The position numbers and the translations under genes are program-made. Below, piece after piece: positions 11,551 to 22,900 of a stretch of 64,000 nucleotides of DNA. Position 1 is the first letter of the stretch, and every line of letters starts with the position of its first letter. The stretch covers positions 603,820 to 667,819 of the forward strand of contig NMRB01000046.1 in the NCBI GenBank assembly GCA_002633025.1. The letters are read 5' to 3'. The notes beneath the pieces were generated by a model. That model saw nothing but the letters and a program-made list of their open reading frames with translations, made no database searches and was not told the origin of the DNA. Source of the DNA: Notospermus geniculatus (taxonomy: Eukaryota; Nemertea; Pilidiophora; Heteronemertea; Lineidae).

Positions 11551-11626
11551 AGATGGGTGGTAATGATGGTGTTGGTGGTGGTGGTGGCGGCAGCGGCGGT
11601 GGTGGTGGTGGTGGTGGTGGGGGCAT
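11551..11626. repeat. GGT/GGC trinucleotide microsatellite
   Basis: Imperfect GGT, GGC and GAT triplets end in a pure GGT run. The His/Thr-rich minus frames here are a by-product. Confidence 0.9.
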
Positions 11627-11639
11627 TGTTTACGTCTAG

Positions 11640-12325
11640 CATGAAAAAAGCGAAGAAAAATTTTTGAAACTACATGTGTGTACACGTCGGTCTCGGCAAT
11701 ACATGACTTAGCAGCGCCTGGGGCTACAAACAAAGAACTCAACGTTTGATTGCATTTGTGAGAGTACGCACTACTGATGGTAGATTCAGTGAAATGTACA
11801 CCGAATGTTAGTCAACTTAGCGTGGAATAGAATTATAGAACTCTCTAGAAACAAAACACCGGGCTCTGGATAGCAATTTAAAAACCAAGCACAAAATTAC
11901 ACAGTTAGAAAATCCCGACTATAATTTGCACAATTATGCGACAAATGCTACACCATGACACTCAGAAAGAATCCAGTATCTCGTGTTAAGTTATTCAAAT
12001 TGCTCAAGTCCATTTCAGTGTAATATGGTCTTAAAATTGCGTACATCCCTGTACATTAAGGTGTACATAATGCACTGATGAGAATGTGCAACATAGAGTG
12101 AAATGTACTCGTGTTGAAGGTCAAGTTACCCCTGTCGAAGGTGAAAGAAAAATCCCTGGGTCTTGTATCCAATGATTTAAGCTATTTTATTGCTAAAGAT
12201 AGAAACGCGGATAACGTTTTTCTGTCGCCATGGCTTGTTTATTTCAATGCAATAACAATAGATTGATTTGTACGTTGCATTGTCTTGCTAGTATACGGTA
12301 TTTGTCAGTAATTTTGATTTGCGTC
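11640..12325. other. Non-coding, AT-rich, no recognised feature
   Basis: No frame over 60 codons with any signature. Several GTACAT words lie near 12040-12110. Confidence 0.35.
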
Positions 12326-12659
12326 AAGCGAAGCGACGCCGGTGAGATCGTAACCAGTGGCACCGATAGGTGTCGCTCTAAAGAAAGCGGTTACACAAAC
12401 AAACATCCATAATCACGTGATCCGGCTGAAAAGCAGCCAAAACACGTTGATTGGTTGTAAAGCCATGGATTGCTCTTTTGTTGAATGAGAGCGACCAATC
12501 AGGCGTTTTTCATCGGCTGCATTTCGAACGGAAGACAGACGCTACTGGTCGTACCGGCGAGGTCAGGAACCAGTCTAAAGAGGAGCGACACCAGTGATAT
12601 CGTTCGGTGTCGCTCAAAAGAAGGCACCGCTAGGTGGCGCTCAAAAGAACGCGGCCACA
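12326..12659. repeat. Two related copies of a GCGACRCC / GGTGTCGCTC repeat
   Basis: The blocks 12326-12395 and 12577-12659 share AAGCGACGCCGGTGAGATCG-like starts and GGTGTCGCTCAAAAGAA-like ends. The second block repeats its own end (GGTGTCGCTC, then GGTGGCGCTC). Similar peptides in the two short frames reflect this duplication. The second block contains a CTCF-consensus match at 12627-12641. Confidence 0.6.
12627..12641 (+). promoter_or_regulatory. CTCF-consensus match
   Basis: CCGCTAGGTGGCGCT fits all positions of the degenerate consensus CCRSYAGRKGGCRSY. The consensus comes from vertebrates and insects. Occupancy in this organism is unknown. Confidence 0.4.
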
Positions 12660-13370
12660 AAAGTTGAAAAACATACTGGCAGCAATCTTTTGTCCCCACA
12701 ACAGCCAAATGGGCCAGCAACTGAGCTAATACAGTATAATATAAACCCCTCCCTAAAGGGTTACACTTTCTAAAGCCAATTTTCTTGCCAGCTCTTAGAA
12801 GTAGCTCCATCCTCAACCCCGGTGACCACCACGCCTGCCCTCTTACTGAGGTAGATACCAAATCCCCTCGCCGGGAGCTCCCCTATCCTACTTCAAAGAG
12901 GCTCATTACCCAAGATCGAGTCAACACACCAATGCTCAGACCATATTTGATATATAATTATATCCCTTGCCCCTGGCTGTTCGCCTTATCTCAAACCACC
13001 AACCACAGCCAGGGTTGTTTCTTCAACAGGTTATTTTTAGGTTGGAGAAGATGGTAGTGTCTTTGGTGATGTTTCTATGAAGAGAACTTTCAAACACGAC
13101 AACGATTTCGGTCCGAATACGTCTGATCAACCCTTACACTTATGACGTCACACCCCTTGCCCTGCTAGCAGCGCCGCCATTCGTTGAAATACAAACCACT
13201 GATTTGTACACGGACTCGCCCGATTCGAATTGGCGGTTTTATCAAAATAACGGAATCTTCCTTTGTTTTTCTTTGTAGGTTTGATGACGTCTGCAGAAAG
13301 ATCGGCAAACTGAGGTAATTCTTCAACCATTCTTTGACACAAATGTCCAGTAAACAGGTTCTCAGTTATG
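12660..13370. other. Non-coding, no recognised feature
   Basis: Short frames on both strands, none recognisable. Confidence 0.35.
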
Positions 13371-13492
13371 ATATTCACCGCGCATGTGCAGTGCCGAATC
13401 GGCGGCTCCACTTGCGTCGCCATTTACCAGGTTCACAGATATTCACAGCGCATGTGCAATGCCGAATCGGCGGCTCCACCTGTGCAGCCATG
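13371..13492. repeat. Two-copy tandem duplication, 68-bp period
   Basis: ATATTCACCGCGCATGTGCA, then a GTGCCGAATCGGCGGCTCCA stretch, at 13371 recurs at 13439 with few changes. Both copies end near a GCCAT word. Confidence 0.85.
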
Positions 13493-13499
13493 TTGAAGT

Positions 13500-14724
13500 G
13501 GACGGAAATGATTTCACCTCCTTCATCACTCGAGATCTCGCGAGAATTCAGTTTCGGCTGACGTCAATCCGTAATGTCAAAGTTAGCATTCGTCACCAAG
13601 GAGAAAACGCGAGATGTCTGCAATCAGCCTTAGCTTTTAGTGCTGACCAAATATCCAGCGTCAGTCATGTCAGTCTCAGATCTGGTTGCTTGGTTGTTCA
13701 GGCAGGAGCACTGGACCCATATCCGTCTCCGCCACTTTGCCCTCCTCTTGCCTCTCTTTCAGATTGCTCGTAATTTGTCCTTTTGCCGCGTGATGGCGCT
13801 CCTCCGCAAAAAATGAGAAGTACTAAAAGCTTTTGGTTTTTCTTCCGTGTTCTATACAAATACCTACAGAGTGGAGCACTTTCATTCCATATATAAACCA
13901 GAGCTTTGAAGGTTTAGGACAAACCGCAAGCGTGATGCTACTATTAACGACACATCTTAATCAAAGTCATCCCTGGTGTTGCTGATTTCAATGGCGAGGG
14001 TAACTACCGGTGTCGAAATCGAGCGACAGACACGAACAGGGGAGGGATCATTCATTTAATTGGCCGGGTCGGGTTGCCAGAGAAAATGTCAGAGGTGGTA
14101 CAGGCTTTCACGTCTTTGATTTACACCCCAGGTGCGAAAGTCAATTAATGAAATAGACGAGAGTGTAGGAAGGGTTTCTTGTCAGTTTAATTTGTGGTTT
14201 GACAAAGGAGAAAGAGAAATGTGCCACGTGACCAAGAATCAGAGTGAGGTACACTTCGTTAGATTCACATTTTGGTGATCAGAAATGCTTCTGCAGTTAA
14301 CTGTTCAGATTTAAGTGACAACGCAACAGCCACAGCGGAGGGGGTCATCCGCAACATGTAACAGCATCAGAGGCTTTGTGTGCAAATTAGCGACATGGCA
14401 AAGCCGTCGATTCGACTTTGATCTTGGTGTTGACGATGTGAGGATTTGTGGCCGTGTCTTGTTAGCTCTTGGCTAATTCACCTGTGGACACGGCACACCA
14501 GAATGCTAATCATAAAGGGTGTGGTGACGGGGGATTTGTTGCCAAATCAGTGGTTGATGGATTTTAACCCGGCCGGAGTTGACAAGAGAAAGTACTCAAT
14601 AAACACTTATCTCTAGCAAATAATAGTAAAAAGGGGAGTAGGCCTAACTGGTGTACCCCTCACACAGAACACCGAATCAGGGCAGCTTAGAGCCTTACAC
14701 CAATTTTCATTGTTGATTCCGGTG
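13500..14724. other. Non-coding, no recognised feature
   Basis: One 129-codon + frame (13384-13773) starts inside the duplication above and has no signature. The remainder has no long frame. Confidence 0.35.
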
Positions 14725-14962
14725 TAAAGCCTGGGTCACAAATGCCACCGGGCGCCGTACGATTTTCCCCACCCAGCGGCTTGCTGTGGATTTTTGAGAC
14801 TGAAACTCAGATCGAAGCTGAATTATGCCGAAATCGCCTCAATGGATAAGCGGAAATTAAACTAGATCAAACTGGGCACCGTAGAAATTGGCCAAAATGT
14901 CTGTTTTTACTCGCCGTACGGTCGCCGTACGGGCCCCGGAGTGGATATGTGACCTAGGCTTA
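14725..14962. mobile_element. Non-autonomous TIR element, ~238 bp
   Basis: The left end 14725-14761 and right end 14922-14962 are imperfect inverted repeats of about 37-40 bp. Outer AAGCCTGGGTCACA pairs with TGTGACCTAGGCTT, and inner GCCGTACG pairs with CGTACGGC. The interior lacks a transposase. I read it as a miniature inverted-repeat transposable element of unknown superfamily. Confidence 0.7.
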
Positions 14963-15019
14963 ACGCTCATACCGAAAATCGGTGTTGGGAACAACCGGCA
15001 AGTACATGTAGGCCTAACC

Positions 15020-15310
15020 CTAATTTTCGGTGTTCATCGTTTAACTGTTATACCGTTTTTTACTGAGCATTCTGGGCCCATATTCATAAAACCTTTCTAG
15101 GCCTAGTTACTTGCTAAAGTGCCCAGTTTGTACAAGCCAATGTATGCCACTACATTTAGCAATCAACTAAACTCAGATGTCGGTGTTCGTTTTGTAATGA
15201 ACGAACGGTTACACCATTTTCTACTGAGCACTGTGAACTCTGGCGTTCGGCATACCGCATCCCCGTGGAACTGGCATACGGCATACCCCATCCCTGTGGA
15301 ACAGAGTGTA
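15020..15310. repeat. Local degenerate duplications
   Basis: TCGGTGTTCATCG plus TACCGTTTTTTACTGAGCA near 15020-15070 recurs in altered form near 15180-15232. GGCATACCGCATCCCCGTGG near 15248 recurs at about 15282. The frames here are affected by these duplications and no gene is indicated. Confidence 0.45.
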
Positions 15311-15488
15311 GTATTCACTCGTTCGTTGCCGCGGAACGGAGTGTATTATCTCCCAACGAGACTGAAATCATCCACGACAGTACCGTGGGTACAGACAGCT
15401 GTTCCTGTCCATGTATTTATTGGAACTACTTTCCCAATGCTCTCTATCTAAAGGAGCTTCTTCCTTTCGTATCGGAAAAAATATCCGG

Positions 15489-15722
15489 GTGAGTGGCGCC
15501 GGCGAGTTGTCTTCGGTAATCGGTATTGCTCTGACTGGTTGTGATGTCCGCCCATGAGGATGGCGCTAACGGGGAAATGAGAACTGGTGCTTTATCGTAG
15601 TTCGTCGTTCTACCACCAGAGGTGGTAATGATGAAAAAGCGAACAGTGCACCTGGTGGGAGTTAGAGGTGCTGAGCTCACTCATGGGCAAAGATTTGTTT
15701 GCAAATATCGAAAAAGTTATTT
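15489..15722 (-). repeat. Copy 2 (inverted) of the ~230-bp duplicate
   Basis: This is the reverse complement of 11262-11489. It begins GTGAGTGGCGCCGGCGAGTT and ends at CGAAAAAGTTAT. A 4-bp insertion relative to copy 1 shifts the upstream reading frame, so the minus frame 15444-15680 differs from copy 1 at both ends. The sequences beyond the duplicate differ. Confidence 0.85.
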
Positions 15723-17013
15723 GAGAATCGTTCGGGGAAACACGTTTTTTAAGCTGTTTTGTGACCTAGGCGAAGGTTTATGAAATTACTGACCACCGTT
15801 TCAACAGTTGGTAAAAAAGAGTGATACCTCGATCGATACAGAAATTTTTGGAAGCGTTTCATTCCTTAAACGACTTCGGTATAGCGATATTCAGGGCAGT
15901 ATTTCTATGGTTTCGGCGCGACTGACGACCGTGTCGCCATTCAACCTTTATCGCTGTTGACACCAAACGTCGTATGTTTTGCCACCATCAGTGCGGGTGA
16001 CTTCAGGGGTGCATGGTACGGCTTCTCAAAGTTCAGCCTTTTGAAAGGAAGAGTTTACCAGCACCGCGATTCAAAGTAAAGATTTTTTCTAAGTAGTGTC
16101 AGCCATGTTGAGAGAAATGGCTTCTTTAATAACCCTAGAGTACTAAAACTCCGCCACCCTTACCATTTCTGAACCTTTTCGATTCAGTGCTCAATGTCTG
16201 GTTTTAAACAGACACGTTCAGCAGGCCAACACTGGCAAAAAGAAGCTCAACTTTTGCACCTCAACACCAGCTAAACCCTCCATTCGTTAGCGCCAAGACG
16301 TTGTCCAAGGTGTCTCCGCGTCATCCGGGGCGCAGCCTCGTTTTGACACTGAGTAGCTCTGTCTCACGCTGGCGGTTAGTTTTTCCCTTTAATCTAATAC
16401 CAATCGGGTAATCACTGGGCTAATTTAAGATTATCGCCGACATCATGCTGATTAAGACTCAATGTTTTGGCACCTTGGAAACGTCGTGTGCATTTCAGCA
16501 AATTTGTGATTAAAGAAGTGATGATAAGGTGTTATATTAGCTGCGGAGAAAGACGGGAGTGATTTGGCGTGAATCACTTTGACACGTGTTTTGCGTCGCA
16601 CAGAAAGTAGCGTATACTGCACGCTGTGTACTTTATGCTGAACTGTATTAAAGGCTGATTCACACTTCGGTTGAGCTTGGAGGAATTCCTCCAAGGATTG
16701 AGCGATGTCGAATCCCCGTCAACGCCCGTCGTCATGTGACGTCATGTACTGGACGACGGTGCCGAACCGAAGTGCCCCCGCCTTGTTTTTGGATTTGCAG
16801 TCCCACTACCCACACTATATCGCTTGGCATTCAAAGTTAACGAAATGCTGGAGAGAAAACATCGTCTAGATTCGGTTTTCTCTCTCTTTTGATGCCTAAT
16901 GTTTCCTGTATACAGCACACATGCTGTTTCCTAGACGTACATTCACACAATGCCTTTATACATTGAAAATGTCATAGAAATGCCAACAGGAAGCGAGTCG
17001 AGGTTTCGTAATA
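15723..17013. other. Non-coding; contains a 20-bp palindrome
   Basis: No gene recognised. The exact palindrome CTTGGAGGAATTCCTCCAAG lies at 16676-16695. Confidence 0.4.
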
Positions 17014-17162
17014 TTTCTCTGAAAACTGCACTGTGAGACGAAGTGTCTGCGTGCACAATAAATTGAAACTTCATTGTTTCATTTCAGTGTTTCTCTGAAA
17101 ACTGTCGTATGAGACCGACTCTGCCTGAGAGCACAATTGATACTTCATGTATCATTGTGTAT
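17014..17162. repeat. Two-copy tandem repeat, 76-bp period
   Basis: TTTCTCTGAAAACTG begins at 17014 and 17090. Both are followed by TGAGACNRANTCTGC-like and GCACAAT...GATACTTCAT-like sequence. Confidence 0.8.
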
Positions 17163-17702
17163 CCTTTAAAGCTGGATAATGCAACATTACCACCTGGAAG
17201 GCTTGAGATTGAAAGCTAGGCTCAGCCTTTGTGTCTCTTTGCCTGTCTATGTGACAGTCATTGGATCTATTGAAGAAAAACTGCAACACGTGGCGCAGTG
17301 TTGACATCATATATTAATATTTCATACTGCGAAATAAATTCATTAGGGAATCGAGAGAGGATTGTACGCGGGCACGACCCGTAACATCTGCTGCAGGGTC
17401 ACAGGGTGAAAATTTATAGATTGTTTTCTGGCTTTTATATTTATAAGTTGACAACTACATAGCAAACAATGAGGAATCTGATGAATGAAGGAGTTTTTTT
17501 CGTCATGGAAGAGTGAAATTGTAATGAGGTTACTTTCCACTTTCCAAAAGTAAAAAAAAAACGATATGAAACGATGTATCTTTTTAAACAAGGCCTGGAA
17601 GCAAGTTAAACTTCACCTCAAGCATGTCGAACTGAGTTTTGAGACAGTTGGACGATTTGTACATGTGATGCAGGTGAACTTAAAGTGTGCTGCTAGATAC
17701 TG
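17163..17702. other. Non-coding, AT-rich, no recognised feature
   Basis: Short frames without signature. Confidence 0.35.
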
Positions 17703-17993
17703 CCGGTGTAACGTTTTTGAGGGTTCCTCATCTGTGAGTGGCCCCTTACTGTCTGACGAAAAAGCTGCTACTTGTCAAAAGAGGACACACAGAGAAACGT
17801 GTCGATCTATTTGCCAGCGTTCCCCAGACAATAAGGGGAAACATTGAAACATGGAAACACTGGTAGATGTCACACCTGTGGCAGTGCAGTGGCAGATTTC
17901 TCTGTGGTCCTCTACTGGAAAGTGATGGTCTCTCTTTTTGCCTTTTGTATTGAAACACTGAGATATGGGGAACACTAGCAAACGTTACACCGG
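17703..17993. mobile_element. TIR element copy A, ~291 bp
   Basis: The ends are CCGGTGTAACGTTTTT (17703-17718) and AAACGTTACACCGG (about 17980-17993). The interior contains GAGAAACGTGTCGATCTATT, CAATAAGGGGAAACATTGAA and TCACACCTGTG in that order, the same order as the copy at 56233-56634. It has no transposase and is a non-autonomous DNA transposon. Confidence 0.85.
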
Positions 17994-17999
17994 GTTCTG

Positions 18000-19530
18000 T
18001 GAGACAACCGTTATCTTTTATAACATGTTGTAAAACCTCTTAATCGGTGTTTTCTTATGTCATGCGGCGCACCAATGACAATCATTGGACAGCTTATCAG
18101 ATTCACAAGTATTAAAATGTCATTTTATGTTTATTTAATACTCAATAGTCGTGTAACGCCAAACAATGATAAATGTTTGATTTCGTCTTGTACATAACGA
18201 GACATAACCTACCGCAAGTTCTATCGTCTACAATGTCGGAGACTCTGTCCGATATTACGTACTACAGGTTTCCATTGTCGGATGCGACTTTTGTAGCAGT
18301 TTTAGGCCTAAATTAAGTAGCTGTTGTTTACTATTTCGGTACTGCGGGTACAAAAATGTCCTGCTGAGGCCTTGTTCAATTGGTGTCCGCTATCAAGGTC
18401 GTCAAAATAAAAAAATCATCAATTTGTCCGGAATTAGGTACTCACATATATGTCAATTGTCGGATAGGCCCAGAAAAACCTTCAAATGGACAGAAGGTTA
18501 TATGGAAAGTTTTGACATGGTAAACGAGGCAATAAAATAAAGCTTTCAACATGGGTTTTCATTATAAACTGCCCGAGGAGACACTTGGTGAAGTCAGGTG
18601 AAGCCATTAACATTCTGGCCTCGGAATATGTGGTGAGAGTCGCCTGAATAATATTATGATCAAACAATATTTTGAGGCGTCAGCTCACTTCCAGACGAGC
18701 CTCTATTATTGACTCCCCTGATATCAAAGCCACAATATGTGCTGGCGACGACAAACAATGATATCCTTATCAGGGCCTACACCGACACATGTCACTCATA
18801 TTTTTGCTTAACAATAACTCTGAATATCAAAATGATATAGATTCACACGCCTGGTGTTCATAATACATAAATCATTAATGACATTTACATGTATTAGAAT
18901 TGACAGATACTCAATTTGTAGATTGTATTTTTTAACATGAGTGACAGGATTAGAAAAGGATAACCGCACTCGTCTGTGAGTGGGAGAACTTAAAGGTAAG
19001 GCCATTTTTTCCCTCGTCTTGTCGATTTCAGCGCTTAAATACACAATCTGGGTTCAGCATTCTACTCCATCCTTCAATGAATACGTGATGCCCTGGATGT
19101 AGGAAAACCAGGGCCAGGTCCCCAGTTCGAATGCAGCCAGGGCCATATGGGATTTCATTCCTGGCTCTTCACGTCCATCACATGGGACAGAGCCATGGTG
19201 CCTTGTATCTTGTTTCTTTGCAAGGACAGGTAAAAGACCCCATCCAAGAGAGGAACATGAGTAGCTTGAGATGGCCTCTTCCTTACTCACCAGGGCCAAT
19301 AATGCTATATGGCTTCGGCCCTGACGGAAGATCTGATGCAAATATATAGGAAAATCATGGAAGGATCTTTTCCTCCTGTCTTAGTAATAACTTAGTGCAC
19401 GTATTGTGCAAGGCAATGAGTGTGGCAGGGATTATGGTTGTAGGAAGATGGATGTCCCCTTTACAATAGCTACATCAGGTGTAATCTGTATATTACCTCA
19501 ATGGGCTCAGCCTTCTCGTCGCAGCACGGC
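18000..19530. other. Non-coding, no recognised feature
   Basis: AT-rich. The TGTCGGA word recurs loosely at 18230-18470. At 19080-19340, opposing frames of 70-95 codons share AGGGCCATATGG-like words and may be a dispersed repeat, but I could not define ends. Confidence 0.3.
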
Positions 19531-19749
19531 TTAAAGGGACTCTATATAATCAGCTAGCTATTAGGCTCATATCAGTGTGGTCACTGCACCACAGGTAGCG
19601 CTAGCAGCGGACATCCCACAGGTTTTTTGCTCAAATGTTGCCCTGAAATGTTGATGTCCATTATATTTACTTGCAATACGTGTCAGAGTTAGGTGCTCAT
19701 GCCAACCGATCGGTGTAACGAGGACATGCTGCCTGTAGGATCCCTTTAA
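19531..19749. mobile_element. Possible TTAA-flanked miniature element, ~219 bp
   Basis: It is bounded by TTAA on both sides. The inner ends AGGGACTCTA and TAGGATCCCT are inverted repeats with about two mismatches. TTAA target duplication is typical of piggyBac-type elements, but the TIR is only about 10 bp, so this is tentative. Confidence 0.4.
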
Positions 19750-21445
19750 CGTACCCTTGAAAGCTCTCCCAGAGCATGTTTTGATCCAGCGCCTCAAAAT
19801 TCCTTCGGGCGATTCAGATAATCTGTCTTTCTATTCCGTCATTCCGACGGTCAGTGACCCATAACCAGTCACCTCGTCTGTTTACCCAGTACCTGCTGCC
19901 AGCTCAGTGTAACTTCATACACGGACAACCCCTGTCTAATCGCTTAATCATCCACTAATCACCACAAAATGTGTCCGGATGCCAAGCAGGACAATAACCG
20001 GTCCTCATTTTACAATGACCCGCGTCAAATTTTCAAAGATGGCCGCGGGCGGTATCGTAACATCGTCCCTACTCTCAAATCCAGCATTGTCACAGCATTC
20101 CACTCTATTGCTTGCGTCACTTGGGAGCGAGGTTGAGCTGTCGTCTGCTCTGTTTTCCTCTCCCTTTATCCGGAGTCTGCAGGGACCTTTACACAGCGAT
20201 CATTACCGGAATCCATGCCACATACGCTGGTTCAATACCCTGTACATCAGGATAAGGACTGCTGTAGCAATGCACGGGTGACGCAGGCCTAGTTAGGATG
20301 AAGTTGACCCTTGTATTCAGCAATAACATGATGTTAATCCTTCACAGGGGTCATTTCGACTGTCGTCTGCTGTGAATCGGACAAACATGGCTGACCATTG
20401 TCCACATGTCGAGTTGTTCTAAATCTGTGCCTCGATTGCGTGCTTCACTGACAGGAAAGGAACCTTGCGTGCCGAGACCGAACTGCGGCTAATTTTCTAC
20501 CAGCTTTATCTGGTGTGAAAATGACAGCTTTCCATCACCAATTAGTTCCAAGACGCTTGAATGATAAGATGGACATCAATTAAGCGAAGAGAGGATCTAT
20601 TGTTTCTTGTTAATGGTGACAAGTTCACTGAGAGTTTTGGCGAAGATGTTCAAAAAGAATCAATTTGACAAAAATTGAAACGAAGAAGTGTCAAAACATT
20701 AAAGCCCCCCTGTATTGAATTTTACGATATTTTCCAAGTGTAAGGAAAATGCAGGTAGAGGACTCGTAGCCTCGTGAAGGTCCCCAAAATGCTTGCTGAT
20801 ACGTTTTTCTACCAATCAAGCCCTACTTTTCAGCACACATTGAAAAGACTGCAGGCAGAGCTCTAATATTTTCAGATAGAGCACAGTATACATGCTGCAC
20901 TAACGTCGGACGACGTAAGGAGTTAGTATTTTATAAAGGGAAGTGGACATTTAACTGGTGTTTCCCGGCTTGCTGAAGTCCTTCTTCCGTGGTTTGTGAA
21001 CGTTTTAAAGACTACCCCGCCCCGTTACCACCAACCCCAGTTATAATTGGCCCTTAGTTACTGTTTAATCAACCCAGGGAGGTCTAAAGACAAGGATAAT
21101 CAGATATCAATGCCATATTGATCAGGTTAGGCCCTGTCTAAATACAATTCCCAAGGTTTTGTTCCAAATAAGCCATCTAAGCCCCTTATTGTCGACTCCT
21201 TAAGTAGGTCTTTTATTTTACCAAATATTTATTAACGAACGCGTCAAAGCATAGGCTTAGCGCTTAATGTTGCCAGTAGGGGGCTTCTCTCGTAAAAGCA
21301 CAAGAAATTGTCCGTAACTTCTAAGTATTACGCCTTTTCTTCGAAGGTATAATACTATGACCCTTTGGGTGGCCCTTTTTGCTGACGTTGAAAAAAGACA
21401 CCTGAGGGGTCTTTATGTGAAGGCGCGAACCCTTACCGACGTACC
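19750..21445. other. Non-coding, no recognised feature
   Basis: No long frame with a signature. A near-CTCF word (CCAGTAGGGGGCTTC) lies at about 21275-21289. Confidence 0.35.
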
Positions 21446-21474
21446 GGGGGGNNNNNNNNNNGGGGGGGGGGGGG
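21446..21474. other. Assembly gap inside poly-G
   Basis: Ten N at 21452-21461 are flanked by 6 G on the left and 13 G on the right. The gap is almost certainly a homopolymer or simple repeat that sequencing could not resolve, so its real length is unknown. Confidence 0.95.
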
Positions 21475-22720
21475 TCATTTCTGAGAGCAAGATTGCTAGG
21501 ACCGAATTGGACAAGCAAGGGGATGATACGTAAGCGACGAAATGAGAACCACTTGATTTAGAACCCTGTGATACGACAAAACATGTTTCAGTTGAGCTGT
21601 GAACACGGTTTACGTTCTAAAGAAGGGTTTAAATGCTTAACAGGGCACTTGAGGCTGTCATACCTGTCACAGGGACCAATCATCGCGTCAAAGACAAGAG
21701 GTGTCAGAAAAAACGAAAATGCCAGGTGTTGGGTACTCCAGTGTGCAGGGGACCATTTCCGACTCAGCCGGGAGATTTACATCAATGGTCAAATCTGTTC
21801 AGTATTCTGAGCAAATAACATGATTGAAATATCTGAACCCTCTTCCAATGACAGATGACGTCAAAGAGCCAAAGAGTCTTATTAATTTTCTAACCATTCC
21901 ATCCCAACTTGGGCTGGAGATCTCTACATTTTGTGCAGCTTATTGTACGCCAAGCTTTGCTCAAGTTGACACAAGGTACTTCATACGGATTGGGTATTTT
22001 TTTATGAAAATTTTTCTTCATTTAGCGCTAAGAAAAAAAGAAGTTTAGCTCGACCAAAATCATTCTTTTATAGTTGATTGTTAATAAGTTCAGCCAAAGA
22101 GACTAATATTTATCCTGAACATGGTGACACTTAAGATTCAATGAGTGCCACACCTTGTTGAAGATCACCTGTTTATTGGTCCGAGGACCCGATACAAGCT
22201 TTCGGCACTTACTCTGTCTTCACAAGGTGTCTTGGTGTCTTCATCGGGTATGGCGACAGGTGGAACAAGTGGACTTAAGGAAATAAGTTCACGAAGAGAA
22301 CGTAGGCCAAAGTTGGAGGGCTCTGGCTCAAAGACAGCAGTGGCCTTCCAACAACCTAGGGTATGCCCACCGACTTAGCTAAAAACATAGACTAACCATC
22401 CGCCGCGCTACAGGAGAAAAAAATCGGGCGAATCTTGGCCGTATCGGTGCAGTCTTACACCGCCAAGATGATATTCCTTCCTGTCTTCATCCCAAACCCG
22501 AACCACCCACCTAAAGAAAATCCAAAACGTCTAAAAAGTTTCACTTCCTCTGAGCACGGTTGCCATGACAACGGGACACCTCGGAGGAGACCTGTTCTCC
22601 TCTTGATTTTCTTCTGTCGATTAGTTATGCAATTTTCTCCTCGGATGAACACAAATATCTTGTCTTCGTTTGAGGAGAAGAGCGGATTATCTCTTAAAGA
22701 CGCCTCGAGATTGATTCATT
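21475..22720. other. Non-coding, no recognised feature
   Basis: Short unrelated frames on both strands, nothing recognisable. Confidence 0.35.
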
Positions 22721-22900
22721 AATTACTTAAGTTGCCGTAAGGGTGCGTTGTCTTTGAGTGGAACGACTCGCCATTGGATGGTGACGTTCCAGTAATGGAC
22801 CAAGCAGGTAAATTACTTAAGTTGCCGCTAGGGGGTGTTGTCTTTGAGCGGAAAGACTCGCCATTGGATGGTAGCGTTCGAGTGACAGACCAATCAGATC
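22721..22900. repeat. Two-copy tandem repeat, 90-bp period
   Basis: AATTACTTAAGTTGCCG begins at 22721 and 22811. Both copies continue with TTGTCTTTGAG and GACTCGCCATTGGATGGT. Confidence 0.9.

Noticed and set aside
19080-19340. Possible transposon-derived coding region (opposing frames)
   Set aside because: No reverse transcriptase or transposase motif, and no clear ends.
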